A stretch of DNA of 61,222 nt from Candidatus Pullibacteroides excrementavium (GCA_017694335.1 JADIMZ010000100.1:1-61222); one strand, 5' to 3'; shown: positions 1-9,312, counted from the first letter of the stretch. The notes: generated by a model from the sequence alone, not told the origin. Program-made: numbers and translations.

Positions 1-414
1 TGGATTCGTACCTTGGTGCAGACCCTGCGCAAGGGCGAGCCGGACACGATTCGCGACCTTTTCACCTCCTTCCTGGCCAGCATCCCCTACACGGCAAGGC
101 GCAAGGAAGACCAGAAGGAGCGGGAAAGCTACTTCAACTACACCTTCTACCTGATATTCCGGATGGTGAGCGTCTATGCCACTTACATTGAGAAAGAACA
201 GAGCCAGGGACGTTCCGACTGCATCGTAGAGACCCCGCAGTACGTCTATATCTTCGAGTTTAAGTTGGACGGTACGGCGGATGAAGCCTTGAAGCATATA
301 GAAGACAAGGGCTATGCCAAGCCTTACTTGTCCGACCCGCGCAAGCTGTTCAAGATAGGCGCCAGCTTCTCCTCCCAGACAGGGACGATAGAAGAATGGA
401 AGACAAAAGAATAA
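1..414 (+). CDS. PD-(D/E)XK nuclease domain, C-terminal part of an AAA-ATPase-like protein (5' truncated)
   Basis: The reading frame is open to base 1, so the true start lies outside the window; about 137 residues are visible. The segment contains SDCIVET followed by YIFEFKLDG, the D...E-x-K core of the PD-(D/E)XK nuclease fold. It resembles the C-terminal nuclease domain (DUF1703) that in Bacteroidota follows an N-terminal AAA-ATPase-like domain; that N-terminal part is not visible here. The biological role of the family is not settled. It ends a few bases before the convergent copper ATPase gene. Confidence 0.8.
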   Translation, partial: WIRTLVQTLRKGEPDTIRDLFTSFLASIPYTARRKEDQKERESYFNYTFYLIFRMVSVYATYIEKEQSQGRSDCIVETPQYVYIFEFKLDGTADEALKHIEDKGYAKPYLSDPRKLFKIGASFSSQTGTIEEWKTKE

Positions 415-416
415 AG

Positions 417-446
417 TTCCGGACAAGCCTTACAACGTGTCCGGAA
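417..446. terminator. Possible hairpin between convergent genes
   Basis: A 9-bp perfect stem (TTCCGGACA at 417-425 with TGTCCGGAA at 438-446) with a 12-nt loop lies where the nuclease gene and the copper ATPase gene converge. It overlaps the last codons of the ATPase gene. No strong T-run follows on either strand, so it is only a weak terminator candidate. Confidence 0.3.
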
Positions 447-2775
447 TCTTGACGAATTTCAATCGCAAACTATTCGAAACCACCGAGACGGAACTGAATG
501 CCATCGCGGCGCTGGCAATCATCGGGTTGAGCGTCCAGCCAAAGAACGGAAACAGCAAGCCGCTGGCAAACACGATACCGATTACATTGTAAATAAACGC
601 CCAGAAAAGATTTTCCTTGATGATGCGGAGCGTGCGGCGCGAAAGGGCAACCGCCTTGGGAATCGCTTCCAAATCATTCTGCTCATTGCCAATCAAGACC
701 ACCGAAGCTACATTCATCGCAATATCCGTACCCCGCTTGAGCGCCACGCTCACATCCGCCACAGCCAAAGCCTGGCTATCATTGATACCGTCGCCCACCA
801 TCGCCACCTTATGGCCTTGCCGCTGCAATTCCTTGATAAAATCCTCCTTATCCTGAGGCAAAAGCCCTGCCTTGTAATGCGTGATGCCAATCTGCGATGC
901 CAAGACAGCCGCCGCTTTTTCGTGGTCGCCCGTCAGCATATAGACATCCACGCCTTCTTTCTCCAAATCCTCTACCACCTGCGCAGAGCATGGTTTCACC
1001 ATATCGGTGATACCCAAATAAAGTAAAACCCGTTGCCCCTGGCCGAAAACCACGATACTGTACGCCTTATCCTGCCATTGTGTCATCCGTTCCCGTTCGA
1101 CATCGCCCAAAACCGCGCCTTTTTCCTGCACCATGGCCATGCTGCCGACCCAATATTCTTTGCCTTGATAACTGAATTGAAAGCCCTTGCCGGTTAAAGT
1201 CTCAAAATTTTCTATCTCCTCGAACACGACGCAAATATTGTCCGGACAAGAAGGAACCGGATTTAGAAAATCGCTTTCCAAAACCGATGATGCCGACAAA
1301 CAACTATCGACCCAAGCCACGACTGCCGATGCCAAAGGATGATCGCTCTTCTGCTCAGTCACCTTGAGAAGAGGAAGCCAAGATGGCAAAGAAGATACCA
1401 GCCAAGGATTAAAAAACCGAGAATCCTCTGCACTAATACTCCCTCCCGAATTTTTCGGCAGGAAAACCGCGCTGACAACCGGCTCACCTTGCGTCAAAGT
1501 CCCTGTCTTGTCCATCACCATCGTATCCACATGGCACAATTCTTCCAAAGCCGAGGCATCCTTGATCAAGATATGGTTCCGGGCAGCCCGGCCCATCCCC
1601 ACCATCAAAGCCGTCGGCGTGGCCAGACCCAAGGCACAAGGGCAAGCAATCACCAAGACCGACAGAGCGCAAACCAAGGCATGATTGAATTCGGCTTTCC
1701 CGCCAATCACCAGCCAAAGCACAAAGGTCAGTACCGCCAAAAGAAGAATAATCGGCACGAAAACCGCAGCCACCTTGTCGGCAACCCGTTGCGCCGGAGC
1801 TTTGCTGCCCTGGGCTTCGCGCACCATGCGGACAATGCTGGCCAGCACCGTGCTCTGACCCACTCCGGTGATTTCCACCACCAAGCTGCCTCCGTAGTTG
1901 ATTGTTCCGGCCACCACCTTGCTGTCCTTCTGCTTCAAGACCGCCATCGGTTCGCCCGTAATCATGCTTTCATCCACATAGGAAGAACCGCTTTGCACAA
2001 TCCCGTCCACCGGCATCTGGGCTCCGGAATGCACGCTCACATGGTCGCCCGGCTGCAATTTAGAAATCGGAACTTCCTTTTCCTGACCGTTTTCTATCAA
2101 GAAAGCCGTGGATGGCTGCAAATGCATCAAATCCTGCAAGGCTTTGGAAGTGCCGTTCTTGGCGCGGCTCTCCATCAGCTTGCCCAAGAGGACAAAGGCA
2201 ATAATCATGCCGGATGCCTCGAAATAGACATCATGCGTCCAATTTTCAATAGCGAGCGATGCCAGACTGAAGATAAAAGACACCAGCGTGCTGAGCGCTA
2301 CCAAGGTATCCATATTGGCCGACCAGTGCTTGGCTTGATACCAGGCGCTGCGGATGAAGTCGCGACCGCCAATCAGCAGGATAAAGAATGCCAGCCACAT
2401 CATCACATATTCCTTGGCCGGAAAATGCCAATTATGCGCCATGCCGAGAACCATCAAGGGAATGGCCAGAATCCAAGTAATCCAGACCTTTCGCTTGAGT
2501 TTCTTGTACAGTTTGCGATTTTCCTTTTCCTGTTCGGTAAAAGGATCCTCGCTGTCCACAATCAGCTGGTATCCGGCATTTTCTATCGCGGATTTCAGCT
2601 TTTGGGCATCGAAAACGCCTGTCTCGTATTCTACCGTCAACAGTCCTGCGGCAAAGTTGGCGGAGGCTTTCTTCACGCCGGGCTGGGCAGCGGCAATCTT
2701 CTCGGAACGGTTGGCGCAGCCGGCGCAATGCAAACCCAGCAGCGGGTAAACGGCTTTATTGGTTTTTTGTTGCAT
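430..2775 (-). CDS. copA: Copper/heavy-metal translocating P1B-type ATPase
   Basis: This 781-residue membrane pump exports metal cations, most likely Cu(I), using ATP. An N-terminal HMA domain carries the metal-binding GLHCAGC motif (C17, C20). Transmembrane helices follow, then the actuator TGEP loop (273-276), the ion-path CPC motif (378-380), the phosphorylation motif DKTGTLT (Asp422) and a GDGINDS hinge near the C-terminus. Full length for the family with a single HMA domain. CPC favours Cu(I)/Ag(I) over Zn/Cd, but substrate cannot be proven from sequence. The gene is transcribed alone from the promoter at about 2800. Confidence 0.95.
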   Translation of the reverse strand: MQQKTNKAVYPLLGLHCAGCANRSEKIAAAQPGVKKASANFAAGLLTVEYETGVFDAQKLKSAIENAGYQLIVDSEDPFTEQEKENRKLYKKLKRKVWITWILAIPLMVLGMAHNWHFPAKEYVMMWLAFFILLIGGRDFIRSAWYQAKHWSANMDTLVALSTLVSFIFSLASLAIENWTHDVYFEASGMIIAFVLLGKLMESRAKNGTSKALQDLMHLQPSTAFLIENGQEKEVPISKLQPGDHVSVHSGAQMPVDGIVQSGSSYVDESMITGEPMAVLKQKDSKVVAGTINYGGSLVVEITGVGQSTVLASIVRMVREAQGSKAPAQRVADKVAAVFVPIILLLAVLTFVLWLVIGGKAEFNHALVCALSVLVIACPCALGLATPTALMVGMGRAARNHILIKDASALEELCHVDTMVMDKTGTLTQGEPVVSAVFLPKNSGGSISAEDSRFFNPWLVSSLPSWLPLLKVTEQKSDHPLASAVVAWVDSCLSASSVLESDFLNPVPSCPDNICVVFEEIENFETLTGKGFQFSYQGKEYWVGSMAMVQEKGAVLGDVERERMTQWQDKAYSIVVFGQGQRVLLYLGITDMVKPCSAQVVEDLEKEGVDVYMLTGDHEKAAAVLASQIGITHYKAGLLPQDKEDFIKELQRQGHKVAMVGDGINDSQALAVADVSVALKRGTDIAMNVASVVLIGNEQNDLEAIPKAVALSRRTLRIIKENLFWAFIYNVIGIVFASGLLFPFFGWTLNPMIASAAMAFSSVSVVSNSLRLKFVKIPDTL

Positions 2776-2797
2776 GGCAATAAAGTTTTAGAGACCG

Positions 2798-2805
2798 CAA
2801 AAATA
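2798..2805 (-). promoter_or_regulatory. -7 promoter element upstream of the copper ATPase
   Basis: The minus strand reads TATTTTTG, matching the Bacteroidota -7 consensus TAnnTTTG, and lies 22 bp upstream of the ATG at 2775. No clean TTTG -33 box is visible at 19-21 bp, so only the -7 element is called. Confidence 0.5.
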
Positions 2806-2916
2806 CGGTTTTTCACAATCCCAACGCATGCAAACCACTTGCAAACATTCACAACCCATTCTACCCGGAACAAACACAGACGATATCACTAAAAGAACAG
2901 CGAACCGAGGGAGTGC

Positions 2917-3867
2917 CTACTTTTCCGAGCTGGTACACTTTCTCTTTTTCGAAAGCTCACTTTCCGGTCGCTGATACAAAGATTCCATCCAACGGATTTG
3001 ACCCAGCATTTTCTGGCGAACCGGTTCGGGTGAGAGAATTTCCACGCCAGCACCCTGCGAAAGCATCTCTTGATAGAAATCAAAAGTCGGACGCATAAAA
3101 TATTCAAAAACGGAATAATCCTCCTGTTTTTCGATTTCCTGCTGGGAAGGATGAAAGGGCCGGGCCCGGATATAGTCGGCCTGGTGACCGAATGCCTTCA
3201 AGCGGATGATAACCGGCTCTTCTTCCCCCACTATAATCCCGAGGCTGTAATGGAAATACTCTTTAGGGTCAAAATCGGGCGGAAACACGAATTTATCATC
3301 CGTAATACGCAGGTTTTGAATCCTATCCAAGGCATAAACCCTTGGAGAATCGTATCGTTCGCTCTTTCCCACCACATACCAACGCTGCTTGAACACCTTG
3401 ACGCAATAGGGTGCTATCTCAAAAGTATGTGCCTCCGGCTGCCAATAATTCTTATAGCTTATCTCCAATTCGACACCATCGCGCATAGCTCCGATAATCG
3501 GGCTCAGGAAGCGCTGGCCCGACGGAATCTCCTCGAACAGAATCCGGCTCTTTATCGCATAACTTTCGTTAATCAAGTTGTTGACCGCAAAAGTGTTCAA
3601 CAGCCAAGTCCGCACATCGCCACGCTCCATTTCCTCGGCATTCTCTATATAGTAGTAATAGCCGCCACGCTTGTTGCATTCAATATTGATGTCGAAAAGG
3701 GCTTCAATCTCCTTGCGATGATTGTGGAAAGTGCGCAAAGGCAGAGGCGCCCCGTCCCCCAAGGCACTGCGCTCCCAACGGTTGCTGATTTCCTCGAAAG
3801 TGATTTTACCGGCTTCGTAAATGGTATTGACCAACCATACGTACCTGTTGAACAGATTCTTTGCCAT
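2917..3867 (-). CDS. WYL-domain transcriptional regulator
   Basis: This 316-residue protein has an N-terminal winged-helix-like region (MAKNLFNRYVWLVNTIYEAG, with a conserved TFHNHRKEI segment). A C-terminal WYL domain (ISYKNYW...APYCVKVFKQRWYVVG...YALDRI) is followed by a WCX-like tail. WYL domains usually sense a ligand, often a nucleic acid or nucleotide, and regulate transcription. The frame is open to 3909, but the ATG at 3867 is chosen because the predicted -7 promoter box lies at 3895-3902, inside the longer version. It is a stand-alone gene. WYL proteins often regulate defence genes, but no such partner is adjacent here. Confidence 0.88.
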   Translation of the reverse strand: MAKNLFNRYVWLVNTIYEAGKITFEEISNRWERSALGDGAPLPLRTFHNHRKEIEALFDINIECNKRGGYYYYIENAEEMERGDVRTWLLNTFAVNNLINESYAIKSRILFEEIPSGQRFLSPIIGAMRDGVELEISYKNYWQPEAHTFEIAPYCVKVFKQRWYVVGKSERYDSPRVYALDRIQNLRITDDKFVFPPDFDPKEYFHYSLGIIVGEEEPVIIRLKAFGHQADYIRARPFHPSQQEIEKQEDYSVFEYFMRPTFDFYQEMLSQGAGVEILSPEPVRQKMLGQIRWMESLYQRPESELSKKRKCTSSEK

Positions 3868-3894
3868 AATGTTTAGGTTTTTTCTTTTCAACGG

Positions 3895-3926
3895 CAAAGG
3901 TAGCGTCAACCTATGCCAAAAACAAG
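3895..3926 (-). promoter_or_regulatory. Promoter of the WYL regulator
   Basis: The minus strand has TTG (3923-3925), a 20-bp spacer and TACCTTTG (3902-3895), a good Bacteroidota promoter. Transcription would begin near 3888, about 20 nt before the ATG at 3867. This decides the start codon of the gene. Confidence 0.7.
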
Positions 3927-4002
3927 CACAGGATAAGTCCCTATGAAAGATTTTGGCACAAGCAACCTAATTGTCTTTATCCCATTCACTGGCTCACCAT
4001 AC

Positions 4003-4041
4003 AAAAATCGGTGTGCCGGGATTTACTCGGCACACCGATTT
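4003..4041 (-). terminator. Intrinsic terminator downstream of thiL
   Basis: A 14-bp perfect stem (4005-4018 with 4028-4041; core ATCGGTGTGCCG) has a short loop and is followed by a T-run on the minus strand. It lies about 130 bp past the thiL stop and separates it from the WYL gene. The rest of the 3868-4173 gap holds the WYL promoter and nothing else recognisable. Confidence 0.8.
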
Positions 4042-4173
4042 CAGATTATTTCCATCAATTACAAACTTAGAAATTATGCCAAATTCTCTTCAATTAGGCG
4101 GTTCTATTGCCTAGCTCCAACAGATCCTTACGCTTTTACATGTCCAATAAAGCCAATCATCCCTGGCCAATTC

Positions 4174-5238
4174 CTACCGCTTGTTGAAAGCCTGCCAGCC
4201 CTGCGCGGTCAACGGAATCATCGTCCCGTTCTCCGGCACCATGTAATTGCCCTGCGCGGCTTCCACCATATGGCCGATAATCCGGATTTCCGGCACATCC
4301 TTGATTTTCTCGTAATCCTTCTGCAAGATAGTGAACAGCAACTCGTAATCCTCCCCGCCGCTCAAAGCTGCCACCTCCGGCAGGATATTGAAAACCTCCA
4401 GCGCCTTGCAAGTTTCGGCATCGACCGGTATCTTGCTCTGATACAACATACAGCCACAGGAAGACTCCTTGCTCAGATGCAGGATTTCCGAAGCCAGACC
4501 GTCCGAAATGTCAATCATCGAAGTCGGCTTCACATCCAAGCGAGCCAGCAAGTCCACGATGTCGGTACGAGGTTCGGGTTTCAACTGGCGTTCCAGCACA
4601 TACGAGAAATCCTTGAAGTCGGGCTGCACATTAGGATTAGCCAGAAACTCCCGTTTCTCGCGCTCCAGCAGGAGCAATCCGGCGTATGCACCGCCCAAAT
4701 CCCCCGACACGCAGAGCAAATCGTTCTCCTTGGCGCCGCTCCGGTAGCAAACCTTCTCCGGCAAAGCCGAACCTAAGACTGTGACCGAAATGCACAAGCC
4801 GGACACGCTCGATGTGGTATCGCCCCCCACCAAATCCACGCCGTAGCGGTCGCAGCAGAGCCGCATCCCGGCATAAAGTTCCTCCAAGGCCTCCAACGAA
4901 TAACGGTTGGAAACGGCAATGCCTACCAAGACCTGCAAAGGCTTGGCATTCATGGCCGCGATATCCGAAAGATTCACCGCGATAGCCTTGTAACCAAGAT
5001 GCTTCAACGGACAATAGGTCATATCGAAATGAATCCCCTCGATCAGCAAGTCTTTCGACACCAACTGCACATGGCCTTCCGGCACTTTCAGCACCGCGGC
5101 ATCGTCCCCGACCGCCTTCAAAGTGGATTGCGGATTATGTATCGGCAAATCCTGCGTCAGACGATCTATCAAGCCGAATTCGCCCAAGTTCTCCAATTCC
5201 GTGCGGCGCACACCGCCCTTATCTTCAAATTCTTCCAT
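4174..5238 (-). CDS. thiL: Thiamine-monophosphate kinase ThiL
   Basis: ThiL phosphorylates thiamine monophosphate to thiamine pyrophosphate, the last step of cofactor synthesis in the cytoplasm. The 354-residue protein shows the family motifs in order: VGDDAAV near the N-terminus, LVGGDTTSS, IDISDGLASEI and SGGEDYELLFT. Length is normal. The ATG at 5238 is preferred over a TTG three codons upstream. It stands alone: the exporter genes upstream are on the same strand about 100 bp away, and a strong terminator follows. Confidence 0.95.
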   Translation of the reverse strand: MEEFEDKGGVRRTELENLGEFGLIDRLTQDLPIHNPQSTLKAVGDDAAVLKVPEGHVQLVSKDLLIEGIHFDMTYCPLKHLGYKAIAVNLSDIAAMNAKPLQVLVGIAVSNRYSLEALEELYAGMRLCCDRYGVDLVGGDTTSSVSGLCISVTVLGSALPEKVCYRSGAKENDLLCVSGDLGGAYAGLLLLEREKREFLANPNVQPDFKDFSYVLERQLKPEPRTDIVDLLARLDVKPTSMIDISDGLASEILHLSKESSCGCMLYQSKIPVDAETCKALEVFNILPEVAALSGGEDYELLFTILQKDYEKIKDVPEIRIIGHMVEAAQGNYMVPENGTMIPLTAQGWQAFNKR

Positions 5239-5338
5239 ATAGAACAAACTTTATATGCAAAAACATCTCGCTTCCATCACATGCAACAAAGCCCTCACTT
5301 GCGGGGGCACTTGCGGGTCTCTTGCGGGGTCAAAAAAA

Positions 5339-5833
5339 TTACCGCTTCTTCCGGTTTCGGGTCAGCGTGATAGCCTTACGGGAAAACATGAACATAGGCA
5401 TGGAAGCCCCCACTGTCATGCAAAGTATAACCGTCACGGTCACAATCACATTCAAGAAGAAATCGTTCAGATACACCGAAGCCAGGGACGATTCGCCCAG
5501 ATTCTGCATGAACAGGATTATCGAGAACACAGCCTTGTAGGCATACATTCCCGGCACCATCGGCAGCAAAGCCGGAATATATAATGTGGTCATCGGGCTA
5601 TGAATCATCTTGCCCAACCAAAGGCTTCCGAAACCAATCAGCATGGAGGCCAACAGGGTTGCCGTAGCAATATCCAGCCCCCCGCCTTGCATCAGGACAT
5701 AACGCAAGGCATAACCGCTCGCAGCCAGAACCGCAATCACAGGAAAAGAGCGGCGCGAAGGATTGGAAACAGCCCCGAACCCCATCGCAGCCACCGCCGC
5801 GCAAACAGCCCGAATCAAGGTTTCTTCTATCAT
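5339..5833 (-). CDS. Threonine/serine exporter, small subunit (ThrE_2/YjjB-like)
   Basis: A 164-residue hydrophobic protein with about four membrane segments, matching the C-terminal half of ThrE-type threonine/serine exporters. In many bacteria ThrE is split into a DUF1212-type (YjjP-like) subunit and this small subunit. The ATG at 5833 overlaps the upstream gene's TGA in an ATGA arrangement, which supports translational coupling and this start over an upstream in-frame codon. Its transported substrate is inferred from the family only. Confidence 0.85.
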   Translation of the reverse strand: MIEETLIRAVCAAVAAMGFGAVSNPSRRSFPVIAVLAASGYALRYVLMQGGGLDIATATLLASMLIGFGSLWLGKMIHSPMTTLYIPALLPMVPGMYAYKAVFSIILFMQNLGESSLASVYLNDFFLNVIVTVTVILCMTVGASMPMFMFSRKAITLTRNRKKR

Positions 5834-6600
5834 AGCAATCCTTTCTGGAAAATCACCATCGAAATGGACAGCCCTACCGCAAGGCAAAGCACAATCAGCA
5901 CCGCCCGCATCAGACGCGCGAAACCAATCAACGTATGATTTTCCAATATATCGATCACGCCCGTAATCATCGGCACGCCCGGCACCATAAACAACACGCT
6001 GGTAGCCACCGCAATATTGGCATCCACCGAATCAAAGAACACCGAAAGCGAAGCCAGGGCGGAAGAGACGAACGAAACGAGCAGAACCGCCAAGAAGTGA
6101 TCTATCCTGTTCTTCTTCAAAAACCGCAAAAAACGAAAACCGATGAACGTAGTCACAAAAACCACCGCCATCGCCCCCAAATCACCATCGAACAGGCGGC
6201 AGAAACAAGCATTGGCCAAGGAAACCATGAAAGTCACGACCCAGGAATTGAGTCGGGGCCGCGCCAACAAAGCCTCGTATTCAGCCCTCAGCTCGCCAAT
6301 CGTGGTAGGATTGTCGTGCGCCCGCCAACTAAGGGCGCTCAGCTCGGCATTCAACTCGAAGCTGACCGGCACCTGCGGAATGACCACCACCTCGGTACAC
6401 ATCTCATCCTCCTCCTGGTCAATCAGCGTCAAGATAATACTGGAAGCAAAAACGGTCATCTTGATATCGAGGCCGAAAGACTCGCAGATACGCTTGGAAT
6501 TGCGAATCACACGAGTGCAATGCACGCCCGAACCGAGCAAGACCGATGCATAATCGGCTATGAAAACCGTTATCTCCTTTAATTTTTGCGAATTATGCAT
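5830..6600 (-). CDS. Threonine/serine exporter family, large subunit (ThrE N-terminal, DUF1212/YjjP-like)
   Basis: This 256-residue protein has a soluble N-terminal region (FIADYASVLLGSGVHCTRVIRN, the typical DUF1212 opening) followed by about five membrane helices in the C-terminal half. It forms the exporter together with the small subunit that overlaps its stop codon. The family exports threonine/serine or related dipeptides, and some homologues move succinate. Nothing unusual is seen. Confidence 0.87.
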   Translation of the reverse strand: MHNSQKLKEITVFIADYASVLLGSGVHCTRVIRNSKRICESFGLDIKMTVFASSIILTLIDQEEDEMCTEVVVIPQVPVSFELNAELSALSWRAHDNPTTIGELRAEYEALLARPRLNSWVVTFMVSLANACFCRLFDGDLGAMAVVFVTTFIGFRFLRFLKKNRIDHFLAVLLVSFVSSALASLSVFFDSVDANIAVATSVLFMVPGVPMITGVIDILENHTLIGFARLMRAVLIVLCLAVGLSISMVIFQKGLL

Positions 6601-6691
6601 CTGTTTTCCCTTTTAATGCCGTTTCTCCTGTCCCGCCCTTAAACCTCCGCCCAACACACATTCCCAAAAGCTAAAACCTACCGGACAGGAT

Positions 6692-6721
6692 AAAAAAAAG
6701 ACCGCGAGATTCCTCACGGCC
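6692..6721 (-). terminator. Intrinsic terminator of tRNA-His
   Basis: A 9-bp stem (GGCCGTGAG with CTCGCGGTC, two G-U pairs) and a 4-nt loop are followed by eight Ts on the minus strand, directly after the tRNA gene. Confidence 0.85.
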
Positions 6722-6726
6722 TTCGG

Positions 6727-6801
6727 GGTGCAGGGTGGGGTTCGAACCCACGACCCTCGGAACCACAATCCGATGCTCTGACCAACTGAGCTACATGCAC
6801 C
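6727..6801 (-). tRNA. tRNA-His (anticodon GTG)
   Basis: On the minus strand the cloverleaf reads: acceptor GTGCATG, D arm GCTC...GAGC, anticodon stem TCGGA/TCCGA with loop TTGTGGT (anticodon GTG), and T arm GTGGG-TTCGAAC-CCCAC. The extra G at -1 can pair with C73, a hallmark of tRNA-His. Position 6-67 of the acceptor stem appears as a T-C mismatch. CCA is not encoded. Confidence 0.95.
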
Positions 6802-6839
6802 ATTTCCCTTGTCAAGAGCGAAGCTCCCAAACAGGCCTG

Positions 6840-6870
6840 CAAAAATACAACAAATTTCTTTATTTGCAAA
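6840..6870 (-). promoter_or_regulatory. Promoter of tRNA-His
   Basis: The minus strand has TTTG (6870-6867), a 19-bp spacer and TATTTTTG (6847-6840), an ideal Bacteroidota promoter. Transcription would start about 30 nt before the tRNA. Confidence 0.8.
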
Positions 6871-6995
6871 ATCCCCACGCAAGCCGAAAATCCGAAAACC
6901 GAAAATCCAGCCCCAATCTTTACCACACCTTTACAAAAAAATCCTCAAGCCAGAAACCAAACCACGCCCCACAGGCAGGAATCGATATTTATACG

Positions 6996-7003
6996 TAAGT
7001 TTG
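6996..7003 (+). promoter_or_regulatory. -7 element directly upstream of the caspase gene
   Basis: TAAGTTTG fits the Bacteroidota -7 consensus and ends 7 bp before the ATG at 7011. Transcription would begin almost at the start codon, implying a leaderless or nearly leaderless mRNA. No clear -33 box is seen. Confidence 0.45.
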
Positions 7004-7010
7004 CACATCC

Positions 7011-8033
7011 ATGAGACATGCACTTGCCATATTATTCTTTTTGACCTTAACCAGCCAGCTGCCAGCCCGCAACAAAGCCGTCCTCATCGGCATAGCGAAT
7101 TATCCCGACACCAGCGGATGGCAGAAGCTCAGTTCCCGCAACGACATACAGTTGCTCAAAAACACATTCCCTCCAGATTGGGAAATCCGGATATTAGAAG
7201 ACGAAAAAGCCACCCGCAACGGCATTGTCAGCCTGCTCGAATCCATTGCCGAGCATACCCGGCCCGGAGACACGGTCTTCATCCATTTTTCCGGACACGG
7301 GCAGCAAATGATTCCCATCGAAGACAATGGATCCGAACCCGATTTCCTGGATGAAGCCCTAGTACCGTTCGATGCCCTACAGCAATACACCCCTTCCTAT
7401 CACGGGGAAAATCATCTACGCGATGACGAATTCGCCTCTCTGGTAACCAAAATCCGAAGCAAAGCCGGCCGGCAAGGCTTCGTCATGGTTTCCCTCGATG
7501 CCTGCCACAGCGACTCCATGCAAAAGGGAGAAGACGATTCTGCCCCTTCAAACGAAATCATCTACCGGGGCAGCGCGGAAATCTTCGGCAAGAATGTCAC
7601 CGAAAAGGATATCAAAAAAAGATATACCAGAGACACAAGCCGAATCACCGCCACCGACAAAGCCGATGTAGTGTTCCTCAGCGCCTGCCAAGCCCATTCC
7701 CAAAATCAAGAAATAAAAATAGACGATACCGGTTACGGATCCCTGTCGTATGCCATGGCGCGAGCCCTGGAACAGCACGGCTTTTCCAACATGGACACCC
7801 TCCTAAACAAAGTAGTGTTTGCCATGGACCAACTGGTCCCCTACCAATATCCCGGCATCAGGACTTCCTTCAACTATCAACGCCCTAAACTCAACAAGAA
7901 ATCCGCGCGGCCCGTTCCTGTGCAACAACCCGCCACAGCCCGCAACCGCCTCTGGCCCATCATAGCAACACCCCTGCTGTTTTGCCTCACCTTAACCGCA
8001 ATCGCCCTATGGAAGAAGAAAAGACACCGGTAA
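7011..8033 (+). CDS. Caspase-family (peptidase C14-like) protease, secreted or membrane-anchored
   Basis: A 340-residue protein with an N-terminal signal-like hydrophobic stretch (residues 1-17), a caspase-fold domain (about 22-285) and a C-terminal transmembrane helix (about 313-333) ending KKKRHR. Catalytic residues are visible: His96 in HFSGHG and Cys165 in SLDACHS. Family members cleave after basic or acidic residues and act in metacaspase-like signalling or cell death. The opening KAVLIGIANYP is typical of the clan. The next gene starts within its last codons (25-bp overlap), so the two are likely co-translated. Substrate is unknown; the overlapping membrane protein and the CHAT protease are natural partners. 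Confidence 0.88.
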   Translation: MRHALAILFFLTLTSQLPARNKAVLIGIANYPDTSGWQKLSSRNDIQLLKNTFPPDWEIRILEDEKATRNGIVSLLESIAEHTRPGDTVFIHFSGHGQQMIPIEDNGSEPDFLDEALVPFDALQQYTPSYHGENHLRDDEFASLVTKIRSKAGRQGFVMVSLDACHSDSMQKGEDDSAPSNEIIYRGSAEIFGKNVTEKDIKKRYTRDTSRITATDKADVVFLSACQAHSQNQEIKIDDTGYGSLSYAMARALEQHGFSNMDTLLNKVVFAMDQLVPYQYPGIRTSFNYQRPKLNKKSARPVPVQQPATARNRLWPIIATPLLFCLTLTAIALWKKKRHR

Positions 8034-9259
8034 CCAGCCCGAACACCCTCCGGGAAACAGAGCCCGCCAAAGACTACCCGAACACCCTGTTCGCCATCTT
8101 CCTTGGCGTGTTCTTCTGCCTCCTGTTCCGAGCCTCGATAGCAAGCATCAGGCAATTTGCCGGAGACATCATCCCCGGCATCCGCTCATCCGAGAATCCG
8201 ACCATCTTCATTGCCTACTACGCGATATACGTGCTTTGGCTGGCATTCGGCTTCTGGTCTGTCATCCTGGCCCTGAAAAGCAGCCGCTCCGCCGTCTTCT
8301 GCCTCAAACTAAGCATCCCCTACCACTTTGCCAACTTCCTATTCTCGACACACTCAAACACCTATACGTTCTTCCCCGGCAATAAAGCCGTGTACTTCGT
8401 TGCCGGCATAATCGCTTTCTATATCCTGTTTTTCATTTATTTATTCGCCTCAAAACATCTCAAGGCGGATTTCCCTCCTCGGCAAAGACGCATAGGAATC
8501 CCCGGGACAACAGGCCTTCTCCTTTATGCAGCCCTTATCGCCTTGCCTGTCCAGTCCATCGCCGCCGATTTTTACGCCCTAAAGAAAGCCCGGAAAACCG
8601 ACATAGCGAAAATCACCCTGAACCCAGGAGAACTGACAGACGGAAAAATCATCTTCCTGCCAAAAAGCAACTGGATCTTGGATTCCGCAACCGTGCTTGA
8701 CGAAAACCGGGATGCCTTCTGCTTCCACACCCCTAACGGCCACGCAAACATCCGCATAGTCAGCTCCGTCGAAGCCGATGCCTCCGCCCGGAGTATCTAC
8801 ATCCAGACGCTATACCAAAACCAGCCCCTGGACATCGCCTTTTACAAAAAGGACCTAAGCTACGCCGTTTCCCAAACCAAGGACGAAACAATCTATGTGG
8901 ATCAGTACCTTTACCAAAAGGATTCCACGGACTATTACTGGACATACGCCTCCCGGATCGGGAAGAAAATACCGAAAACCCTCCGGCTCTCCATCCTGGA
9001 AAAAGACTCCTTGAGAACAACGCCCCGACAAGCCATGGAATTCCTATCCGCCGCGCAACTGGATATCCAGCCCCGGCTACTCGAAAACAAGCGTATAGAC
9101 CCAAAAGAGCAGAAAAAGATCGGCAACGAAAAACAATATCTGGACAGGGTGGATACCCAGCAAGAGAACCCATTTGAACATAGCAAACCTGAACTCCTCC
9201 TTCTTGACAAGGCAGTCGTAAAGGACAAGAAAGACCCAAACTGCCAGAAGCAGCAATAA
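8009..9259 (+). CDS. Multi-spanning membrane protein between two clan-CD proteases
   Basis: No confident family assignment. The 416-residue protein has about five hydrophobic helices in its first 190 residues (such as LFAIFLGVFFCLLF, YYAIYVLWLAFGFWSVILAL and YFVAGIIAFYILFFIYLFAS), followed by a soluble beta-rich C-terminal region of about 220 residues. The N-terminal half faintly recalls DUF2569-type proteins. The ATG at 8009 lies inside the caspase gene, and an earlier in-frame TTG at 7982 is less likely. Position between a caspase and a CHAT protease suggests a membrane sensor, substrate or effector of those proteases (inference). Confidence 0.75.
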   Translation: MEEEKTPVTSPNTLRETEPAKDYPNTLFAIFLGVFFCLLFRASIASIRQFAGDIIPGIRSSENPTIFIAYYAIYVLWLAFGFWSVILALKSSRSAVFCLKLSIPYHFANFLFSTHSNTYTFFPGNKAVYFVAGIIAFYILFFIYLFASKHLKADFPPRQRRIGIPGTTGLLLYAALIALPVQSIAADFYALKKARKTDIAKITLNPGELTDGKIIFLPKSNWILDSATVLDENRDAFCFHTPNGHANIRIVSSVEADASARSIYIQTLYQNQPLDIAFYKKDLSYAVSQTKDETIYVDQYLYQKDSTDYYWTYASRIGKKIPKTLRLSILEKDSLRTTPRQAMEFLSAAQLDIQPRLLENKRIDPKEQKKIGNEKQYLDRVDTQQENPFEHSKPELLLLDKAVVKDKKDPNCQKQQ

Positions 9260-9312
9260 AATTTCCTTGATAATCGGCATCCAAACGGTTCGCATAGCGC
9301 AAAATTAAACAA

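Noticed and set aside
1339-2892. 517-codon open frame antisense to the copper ATPase
   Set aside because: His/Gln/Arg-rich composition; the ATPase on the other strand is complete with all motifs.
5298-5328. Three CTTGCGGG units near the thiL/exporter junction
   Set aside because: Only three short irregular copies with no stem and no promoter; probably chance in a GC-rich spacer.
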